From Bilophila wadsworthia ATCC 49260 (GTDB taxonomy: Bacteria > Desulfobacterota > Desulfovibrionia > Desulfovibrionales > Desulfovibrionaceae), in assembly GCF_000701705.1 (NCBI RefSeq), contig NZ_JNJP01000089.1, positions 1 to 14,138 of the forward strand: a DNA stretch of 14,138 bases, written 5' to 3'. The position numbers and the translations under genes are program-made. Shown here one piece after another: positions 6,966-11,557 of the stretch (the stretch's first letter is position 1; every line of letters starts with the position of its first letter). A model generated the notes under the pieces. That model searched no databases. It worked only from the letters and a program-made list of their open reading frames with translations, and was not told the DNA's origin.

Positions 6966-7998
6966 TACAGTGTACGAACAAGACATGCAGACGGCCCATA
7001 TCATCCAGCCCGCCGAGGAAATGGCGGCGATCATCCAGCAATTCGACAACATCGTCATCGTGGCGCACGGCAGCCCCGACGGGGACGCCATCGGAGCCAC
7101 CGGAGCCATGGGCTCCTTGGTCAAGGCGCTCGGCAAGCGGTTCGTACTCTATAATGCCACCGGCATCCCCGACTATCTGGAGTGGGTCCCCCTGCCCGGA
7201 AAGCTCGTCACCAAGCCCTCCGCCATCCCCTTCAAGCCCGGCCTGATCATCGTGCTGGACTGCGGCGACGCCTGGCGCATGGGCAAGGAACTGCTCGCGG
7301 TCTTTCCCGAGTATCCTTCCGTCAATATTGACCACCACCTCGGCAATCCCATGTTCGCCTCCCTCGGGAACTGGGTGGACCCCGGCATGGCCGCCACGGG
7401 CCAGATGGTGGCCGCCGTCGCCGACGCCGCTGGCGTGCCCCTCACCGGGGAACTGGCCCAGTGCGTCTACCTCTCCCTCGTCTCCGACACGGGTTCCTTC
7501 ACGCACGGCAACACCAGTGCGGCGGTCTTCACGCTTGCCGCCCGCCTCGTCGCCAACGGCCTTGACGCCGCCGCCATGCGCGAAAAGCTCGACAACCAAT
7601 GGTCCATGCCCAAGACGAAGCTCTGGGGCAAGCTCATGCAGACCCTTTCCCTTGAATGTGACGGCACGGTAGCCGTTTGCCCCGTCACGATGGAGGAAAT
7701 CGGCTCTTTCGGGGCCGTGCGCGAGGATCTGGAGGGCTTTGCCGAACAGATGCGCCGCATCAAGGGCGTGCGCGTCGCCGTGCTCATCCGGCAGGACCCC
7801 GGCAACCGCTGCAAGCTGAGCCTCCGCTCGTCCGGCAGCGATGACGTACGCTCCGTGGCTGCCCTCTTCGGCGGCGGCGGGCATCTCAACGCCGCGGGAG
7901 CCACCATCGACGATGCCGACATGGACGCCGTGACCAGACAGACCATAAAAGCCATTCAAGACATCACGTTTGGAGCGGGGAAAGAAGAGAAACGTTGA
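6955..7998 (+). CDS. nrnA: DHH/DHHA1 phosphoesterase, NrnA-like (oligoribonuclease / pAp phosphatase)
   Basis: Bifunctional NrnA-type enzymes degrade 2-5-mer RNAs and convert 3'-phosphoadenosine 5'-phosphate to AMP, using Mn2+. Numbered from the ATG at 6955 (347 residues), the DHH motifs are HGSPDGDAIG (38-47), DCGD (102-105), IDHHLGNP (125-132) and SDTGSF (177-182). The C-terminal DHHA1 substrate site is FGGGGHLNAAG (305-315). All metal-binding residues appear intact, so it should be active. The start is uncertain: in-frame GTG at 6937, ATG at 6955, GTG at 6970 and ATG at 6985 are all possible and none has a strong ribosome binding site; homology begins near residue 30. It is the last gene of its unit, with hairpin repeat copy D directly after the stop. 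Confidence 0.9.
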   Translation: MGIDTVYEQDMQTAHIIQPAEEMAAIIQQFDNIVIVAHGSPDGDAIGATGAMGSLVKALGKRFVLYNATGIPDYLEWVPLPGKLVTKPSAIPFKPGLIIVLDCGDAWRMGKELLAVFPEYPSVNIDHHLGNPMFASLGNWVDPGMAATGQMVAAVADAAGVPLTGELAQCVYLSLVSDTGSFTHGNTSAAVFTLAARLVANGLDAAAMREKLDNQWSMPKTKLWGKLMQTLSLECDGTVAVCPVTMEEIGSFGAVREDLEGFAEQMRRIKGVRVAVLIRQDPGNRCKLSLRSSGSDDVRSVAALFGGGGHLNAAGATIDDADMDAVTRQTIKAIQDITFGAGKEEKR

Positions 7999-8037
7999 GG
8001 AGGGAAGAGGCAACCTTTCTAAAGCAAACTTCCCTCC
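7999..8037. repeat. Hairpin repeat copy D, abutting the nrnA stop codon
   Basis: A perfect 9-bp stem GGAGGGAAG/CTTCCCTCC (7999-8007 and 8029-8037) starts at the base after the nrnA stop. The interior keeps CCTTTC but the matching GAAAGG has decayed, leaving only CTTT/AAAG. It is the most degenerate member of the family, and the likely first transcription stop after nrnA. Confidence 0.6.
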
Positions 8038-8186
8038 CCAGACATGCCAATGCGGGCCCTCCCCTCATTTAGCCAATACTTTCGGCCTGTTCGAATCCCT
8101 GAGATCTTTCGAGCCGTGAGCGAACTCCCAAACTATTGAGCCGCACACAGGCAAGCACGCTTTGTCCTCAATGCATTCCCATAAGC
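8038..8186. other. Intergenic stretch with no recognised feature
   Basis: Between hairpin copy D and the bidirectional terminator I see no open frame with protein-like composition and no convincing structured RNA. A 6-bp inverted pair ATTGAG/CTCAAT is the only other symmetry noticed. A tRNA-like GTTCGAATCC was examined and rejected. Confidence 0.5.
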
Positions 8187-8220
8187 AAAGGCCCATTCCG
8201 TAACATCGGAATGGGCCTTT
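8187..8220. terminator. Bidirectional intrinsic terminator between nrnA and the OmpH-like gene
   Basis: A perfect 14-bp stem (8187-8200 with 8207-8220) around the 6-base loop TAACAT. Both ends finish in AAA/TTT, giving short T tracts on either strand. It lies between convergent genes, so it can stop read-through from nrnA on the plus strand and from the OmpH-like gene on the minus strand. Its sequence is unrelated to the dispersed hairpin family. Confidence 0.8.
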
Positions 8221-8285
8221 GTATTCCGGAGGGAACGCTGGCGCGCAGCCTCCCCACCGTCGAAAGCCTTGGGAAAGGAAGGGGT

Positions 8286-8331
8286 CCGGGGGAGGAATAA
8301 CCCTTCTCCAGAAGGGTTATTCCTCCCCCGG
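8286..8331. repeat. Dispersed hairpin repeat, copy E (perfect 21-bp stem)
   Basis: Arms 8286-8306 and 8311-8331 are perfectly complementary over 21 bp around a TCCA tetraloop (8307-8310). It lies 11 bases past the stop of the minus-strand OmpH-like gene. The core reads CCCTTC/GAAGGG where copies A and C read CCTTTC/GAAAGG, a paired change that keeps the stem intact. The outer arm also differs from the other copies while remaining fully paired. Confidence 0.9.
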
Positions 8332-8342
8332 TTCTCTCACAT

Positions 8343-8861
8343 TTACTTCTTGGCTTCAGGCTTGGCGTCAGCCTTCGGAGCGGCGGTGATGGGTTCCAGC
8401 TTGACGGGCGCGAAGGTCACCTTGGTCTTGTCCATTTCGGCGATCACGTCCTTGGTCACATCGGACTTGGGATCGAACGCGAGGAGGCCTTCGGCGTTCA
8501 TGATGACCGAGTAGCCGTTCTTGGTGCGGAAGTCTTCAAGGGTCTTCTGCATCAAGCCGTTGATCTGCTGCACAACCTTCTGCTGCTCGGCATTGACGAT
8601 CTGCTGGTAACCAACAAAGGTCTTCTGGAAACGGGCGCGGAGGGCTTCATCGTTGGGAGCCTTTTCGATCATGCCCTGGGCCGTCTTGAGCTGTTCCTGC
8701 ATGGCGGCTTCAAGCTGCTTCAGGTGTTCGATGCCGGCCTTGCCGGGTTCGCTTTCCTGGAAAAGGCGGGCCGGATCGACCACGGCGATTTTGCTGGCGG
8801 CGCAGCCGGTCGTCGCAAATACGAGCATGAGGCACAGAGCGATAGCGCTGATAGTACGCAT
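8343..8861 (-). CDS. OmpH/Skp family periplasmic chaperone, possibly a lipoprotein
   Basis: Skp-type trimers hold unfolded outer-membrane proteins in the periplasm on the way to BAM. The 172-residue product starts with a hydrophobic signal sequence (1-22), followed by KIAVVDPARLFQ (24-35), which matches the start of mature Skp, then a long helical arm (about 40-115) and the closing strand YSVIMNAEGLLAFDPKSDVT (117-136). The tail from 155 is rich in Ala, Pro and Lys. The signal region ends TTGC at Cys20, resembling a lipobox with an unusual Thr at -3, so lipidation at Cys20 is possible; cleavage by signal peptidase I after Ala22 would give a normal Skp N-terminus. I chose the ATG at 8861 for the signal peptide and for GGAG five bases upstream. 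In many genomes skp follows bamA; here it stands alone. Confidence 0.85.
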   Translation of the reverse strand: MRTISAIALCLMLVFATTGCAASKIAVVDPARLFQESEPGKAGIEHLKQLEAAMQEQLKTAQGMIEKAPNDEALRARFQKTFVGYQQIVNAEQQKVVQQINGLMQKTLEDFRTKNGYSVIMNAEGLLAFDPKSDVTKDVIAEMDKTKVTFAPVKLEPITAAPKADAKPEAKK

Positions 8862-8889
8862 GGAAACTCCATTCGCAAAGAGGTTCAAC

Positions 8890-8908
8890 GTCGCCGCAAC
8901 CCGGCGAC
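8890..8908 (-). promoter_or_regulatory. Leader hairpin of the OmpH-like gene
   Basis: A 7-bp perfect stem GTCGCCG/CGGCGAC (8890-8896 and 8902-8908) with a 5-base loop, in the predicted 5' untranslated region about 30 bases upstream of the start codon. It does not cover the ribosome binding site, so it may stabilise the mRNA rather than gate translation. Confidence 0.35.
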
Positions 8909-8946
8909 TGGGGACTTTCCACAGGAAAAATCCCGTCCAAATGATC

Positions 8947-8975
8947 ATCTTACCTTTTTTCCCCGCAAGCCACAA
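8947..8975 (-). promoter_or_regulatory. Candidate promoter of the OmpH-like gene
   Basis: On the minus strand, TTGTGG (8970-8975), a 17-base spacer and TAAGAT (8947-8952). It lies between the terminator of the upstream transglycosylase gene and the OmpH-like start, so the gene is likely transcribed on its own, with a leader of about 80 bases. Confidence 0.45.
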
Positions 8976-8983
8976 TCCACAAC

Positions 8984-9012
8984 AAAAGACGGGATCGCGG
9001 GGCGATCCCGTC
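8984..9012 (-). terminator. Intrinsic terminator of the lytic transglycosylase gene
   Basis: A perfect 10-bp stem GACGGGATCG/CGATCCCGTC (8988-8997 and 9003-9012) with a 5-base loop. On the minus strand it is followed by TTTT, then GTT. It sits 55 bases past the transglycosylase stop and separates that gene from the OmpH-like gene. Confidence 0.7.
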
Positions 9013-9066
9013 GGCTTTCCGGTATGGCGGAAAAAGTTGCCCGTACTTTGCGCAAAGAAAGGGCGC

Positions 9067-10191
9067 TCAGCCCAGCATGGAAAAACGCTCGCGCGACTTG
9101 AGAACCTTCGCAAGGAACGCCTTGGTTTCCCGCGAGGAAAGCTTCTTGAGGAGCGTGTTCCGCACCTGCTCCGGCGTCATGGCATTGATGGCCTCAAAGG
9201 CGGCATCACGCGACTTGCCGAACGTCCGCAACATGCCGCCGGTACCGATATTGTAGGCGGCGATGGCACAGTACTCCCTGGATTGGGGATCGGCGATCGC
9301 GCTCAGATGCCGGTTCTGCAAGAGATACATGTACGCTGTGCCGTACTTGATGTTCGTCTCGGGATGCAGCAGCAATGAAGGGGATGGCTTGCCGGTGCGG
9401 CCGAGCCAGCGGTGCACTTCTCCGCCAGCCGTGTCCGGCACCACCTGCATGAGGCCATGCGCCGAGCGGTTGCTGATCAGGTCAGGGTCGAAATCGCTTT
9501 CGGTGTAGATGATCGCAAATACCAAATCCGGCGAAAGATTGTAACGGTCGGCATACTTCTCCACGACCGGGCGGTACTGCTCGGCCTGACGGCGCATGGA
9601 GGCGGTCAGACCGGAAAGCTGCCGCAAGTCGCCAAGCAATTTTTCCGTACGCTCAAGGACTTCAGGGGCCAGCTCGAAAGCCTGCTGGCTGCCGTTCCAG
9701 CGCAGGGGCAGATCATCAAAATCCAGCTGTTTGCCCAGCACATCGAGATGGGCGGGTTCCGCCTGATTGATGCGGGGCATATTCGAAAACAGTTCCGCGC
9801 GGGGAACAAAATCGGCCTGCTGGGGTTCCGTGGGGGCGGCGGTCAGCATCGCCGCAAGGGATGTACTGGTCGTTTCCAGCTTGACCGGGATGCTCCCGTG
9901 CAGCGGGCGCATGGTTACCGTACCATCGCTCTGCACCTCCAGAACCGGAAAACGGTCCCCGGAAGCGGCAAAGGGCGTTGAAGGGAGATTCTGCTTCATG
10001 GCTTCCCGAAACTGCTCAGGAATATGAAGCAGCGGGCGGGGCAGAGGGTTTTCCCCTTTGGCCCGGCTGGTCGCTCCGGTGACGGGCTCAAGGCTCTGAT
10101 TGCTTCCGCCGGGCACAAAACCCGTCACAAGGGCAAGCAGGGCCAACGTGCCTGTCACAGAAACAGCATATCCTGCCAATGGGTTACGCAT
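9067..10191 (-). CDS. MltC-like membrane-bound lytic murein transglycosylase (SLT domain)
   Basis: Lytic transglycosylases cleave the MurNAc-GlcNAc bond of peptidoglycan, forming 1,6-anhydroMurNAc ends. The 374-residue product has an N-terminal hydrophobic segment (about 8-27) that should act as a signal or anchor, a region of about 170 residues without motifs I recognise, and a C-terminal SLT domain from about 205. The catalytic Glu231 is in IIYTESDFDP, followed by GLMQVVP (246-252) and AAYNIGTGG (311-319). The sequence around the active site resembles E. coli MltC more than Slt70. I chose the ATG at 10191 because it puts the hydrophobic segment at the N-terminus; the frame opens earlier, but that extension would cross an intrinsic terminator. 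An extended -10-like TGCTATACC lies upstream (-10 at 10266-10271), with no clear -35. Confidence 0.85.
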   Translation of the reverse strand: MRNPLAGYAVSVTGTLALLALVTGFVPGGSNQSLEPVTGATSRAKGENPLPRPLLHIPEQFREAMKQNLPSTPFAASGDRFPVLEVQSDGTVTMRPLHGSIPVKLETTSTSLAAMLTAAPTEPQQADFVPRAELFSNMPRINQAEPAHLDVLGKQLDFDDLPLRWNGSQQAFELAPEVLERTEKLLGDLRQLSGLTASMRRQAEQYRPVVEKYADRYNLSPDLVFAIIYTESDFDPDLISNRSAHGLMQVVPDTAGGEVHRWLGRTGKPSPSLLLHPETNIKYGTAYMYLLQNRHLSAIADPQSREYCAIAAYNIGTGGMLRTFGKSRDAAFEAINAMTPEQVRNTLLKKLSSRETKAFLAKVLKSRERFSMLG

Positions 10192-10358
10192 AGAAAAACT
10201 ATCCTCGACTGTTTGGGTCCAGCCGGAAAAAAGGCTTCTTTCCAGCTCATAGGGCGCGCCGTAAGGGTATAGCAAAGAGCGTGCCATAGCTCTTCTTAGA
10301 TGAAAAAAACGGATCCGGAGGGTTTGAGCGCCCCACGCGGCCCATGAACGGACCCCAC

Positions 10359-10391
10359 AAAAAAAGCCCCTTTTCCGTGGGGAAAAGGGGC
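10359..10391 (-). terminator. Strong minus-strand intrinsic terminator upstream of the transglycosylase gene
   Basis: An 11-bp perfect stem (10366-10376 with 10381-10391) and a 4-base loop, followed on the minus strand by seven T residues (10365 down to 10359). It faces transcripts arriving from the right, so it ends either the mscS-pgl mRNA (about 380 bases beyond the pgl stop) or a separate small transcript that begins in the AT-rich patch. The transglycosylase gene therefore needs its own promoter to the left. Confidence 0.85.
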
Positions 10392-10570
10392 CGGAAGCCA
10401 TTTCCGTCCTATGAGGCGAGAAGTGAGACGCTATGCCGCTTTCGAGGCTTCCCCCATCGAGAAGTCACGGATTAAAAACGGAGCGCGCCCATAAACAGGA
10501 TGAGGCACACGACAAGCCACCCCCCACGTCCAAGGCATGACGCATGGGAGGGAGGGCTGGAGAGGACTCA

Positions 10571-10585
10571 TTTTACCGCGTAAAA
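10571..10585. promoter_or_regulatory. Operator-like palindrome TTTTAC-CGC-GTAAAA
   Basis: A perfect 6-bp inverted repeat with a 3-base centre, just downstream of the candidate minus-strand promoter at 10593-10621, and overlapping the region where that transcript would begin. The position would suit a repressor site. The bound factor is unknown. Confidence 0.35.
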
Positions 10586-10589
10586 ATCC

Positions 10590-10660
10590 TTTTTTGTATC
10601 ATTTTTTGTACTCTAATACAAAATTGCCACTCTAATGGTACAATATTTTATACACTAATA
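10590..10660. repeat. AT-rich patch with iterated short repeats
   Basis: In a GC-rich neighbourhood this stretch is strongly AT-rich. TTTTTTGTA occurs at 10590-10598 and 10602-10610; TTTTGTA (10604-10610) also forms a perfect inverted repeat with TACAAAA (10617-10623). A second unit, ACTCTAATA, occurs at 10610-10618, as ACTCTAATG at 10629-10637 and as ACACTAATA at 10652-10660. Iterated sites beside a promoter suggest cooperative binding of a regulator or nucleoid protein. Confidence 0.5.
10593..10621 (-). promoter_or_regulatory. Candidate promoter in the AT-rich patch
   Basis: On the minus strand, TTGTAT (10616-10621), a 17-base spacer and TACAAA (10593-10598). Transcription would run left from about 10587 toward the terminator at 10359-10391. 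A second, overlapping arrangement (TTGTAC with TGTATT, also 17 bases) is possible. In such AT-rich DNA chance matches are common. Confidence 0.3.
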
Positions 10661-10771
10661 AGAATGATTTTCTTTAAATAAAATCTATCATGGGTCCCAC
10701 AGAATCCGGGACAACATGGAAGCGATCCCGCCCTACGGCTTCCGGGCAAATACCCTTCCGCAGCCCACCTT
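10622..10771. other. Downstream region of pgl
   Basis: No gene is seen. Past the pgl stop the minus strand can form a GGAAGC/GCTTCC stem (10718-10723 and 10738-10743) and a GTCCC/GGGAC stem near 10693-10711, followed by an AT-rich run. Neither is a strong terminator, so the pgl transcript may continue to 10359. A sequence near 10656-10680 loosely resembles a Fur box but is not close enough to call. Confidence 0.4.
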
Positions 10772-11557
10772 CTACTGCCGTCCACCGCAAGCGGCTTCGT
10801 CCATAACCCAAATCAGCTCGCCACCCTTCGGCCGCACGAGCTGCACGGGCAAAGAGGCAGGCGCCAGCAGATCCAGCGCCTTGCCGAGCGGAGGGCGCTT
10901 CCCCTCCCCCGTCGCCAAATACAGGCAGCAGCGGGCCGCGTTGATCATCTCCAGCGTCAACGTGATGCGACGGCTCTCCGGCTTGGGGGCCAGATGTTCG
11001 GCCACGGCAAAACCGGTCAGGCGGCCCGAACGCAACGCCTCGGGCGCCAGCAACGGGCTGCCGGGGAACAGCGAAGCGGTATGCCCGTCGTCCCCCATGC
11101 CGAGCAGGGCGCAATCAAGACGAGGCATCCCCTGTTCCGCCGGAACGTGTTGCCGCAAAAGTTCCTCATAGGCCACGGCTGATTCGCCGGGATCGATTTC
11201 GCCGTCCATCGGATAGATTTCCGCCGCCGGGACATGCGCCAGCAGCTCCTGATTGGCCGCACCGTAATTGCTCGCGGGATGATCCGGAGCGACACAGCGT
11301 TCATCCACCCAAAAAACGCGGGTGTGCGCCCAGTCGACCCGCGCCGCCCACGCCTCCGTGCGCAACAGCCGGAACAACGTCAACGGCGTGGAGCCTCCGG
11401 ACAGGGCCAGCGTGAAGACGCCGCGCCGGGATACGGCCTCCGCACAGCGGGCGGCCAGCAACCCGGCGGCGCATGACGCCACGCCGTCCGCATCGGCCCG
11501 GACATACGTTTCAAGATGAAGCCCATCCAATGGATTATCCGTTTTGCTCTGGAGCAT
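10772..11557 (-). CDS. pgl: 6-phosphogluconolactonase
   Basis: It hydrolyses 6-phosphogluconolactone to 6-phosphogluconate in the oxidative pentose phosphate pathway, in the cytoplasm. The 261-residue protein shows the NagB/Pgl fold motifs: LALSGGSTP (50-58), FWVDERCVAPDHPASNYG (82-99), LLGMGDDGHTASLFPGSP (151-168) and RRITLT (196-201). The GMGDDGHTASLFP motif distinguishes Pgl from glucosamine-6-phosphate deaminase. The length is slightly above the usual 230-250 because of a short N-terminal extension. The ATG at 11557 is preceded by AGAGGA at good spacing. The gene begins inside the last codons of the channel gene (23-base overlap), so translation is probably coupled. No zwf or gnd is in view, and the pairing with a channel gene does not suggest a pathway. 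Confidence 0.93.
   Translation of the reverse strand: MLQSKTDNPLDGLHLETYVRADADGVASCAAGLLAARCAEAVSRRGVFTLALSGGSTPLTLFRLLRTEAWAARVDWAHTRVFWVDERCVAPDHPASNYGAANQELLAHVPAAEIYPMDGEIDPGESAVAYEELLRQHVPAEQGMPRLDCALLGMGDDGHTASLFPGSPLLAPEALRSGRLTGFAVAEHLAPKPESRRITLTLEMINAARCCLYLATGEGKRPPLGKALDLLAPASLPVQLVRPKGGELIWVMDEAACGGRQ

Larger units (their letters stand above)
10359..10587 (-). ncRNA. Candidate small transcript (non-coding RNA or short-ORF mRNA)
   Basis: Bounded on the right by a candidate minus-strand promoter (10593-10621) and on the left by the strong terminator at 10359-10391, this would be an RNA of about 230 bases. The interior holds short hairpins, for example CCA and CGTC pairing with GACG and TGG around 10526-10549. 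I could not match it to 6S, SRP, tmRNA or a known riboswitch. A 46-codon frame (10571 down to 10431) lies inside, without a well-spaced ribosome binding site. The alternative is that this is simply the 3' untranslated region of pgl. Confidence 0.25.

Noticed and set aside
6952..8013. A 353-codon minus-strand frame opposite nrnA
   Set aside because: It is the antisense shadow of a gene with intact DHH and DHHA1 motifs, and its translation is low-complexity Gly/His/Ala-rich.
8075..8110. tRNA-like GTTCGAATCC on the plus strand upstream of the terminator at 8187-8220
   Set aside because: The flanking bases do not form a T-arm stem beyond the first pair, and no acceptor, anticodon or D arm can be drawn around it; the reverse strand fails too.
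9067..10401. Longer 444-residue version of the transglycosylase starting at 10401
   Set aside because: The extra 70 codons run across the strong minus-strand terminator at 10359-10391 and would bury the signal/anchor segment; the ATG at 10191 places it at the N-terminus.
10359..10587. 6S RNA, SRP RNA or a known riboswitch in the gap upstream of the transglycosylase
   Set aside because: I could not find the 6S closing stem and central bubble, the SRP tetraloop region, or the conserved core of cobalamin or c-di-GMP riboswitches.
10656..10680. Fur-box-like sequence in the AT-rich patch
   Set aside because: Only part of the GATAAT hexamer pattern matches, and AT-rich DNA yields such matches by chance.
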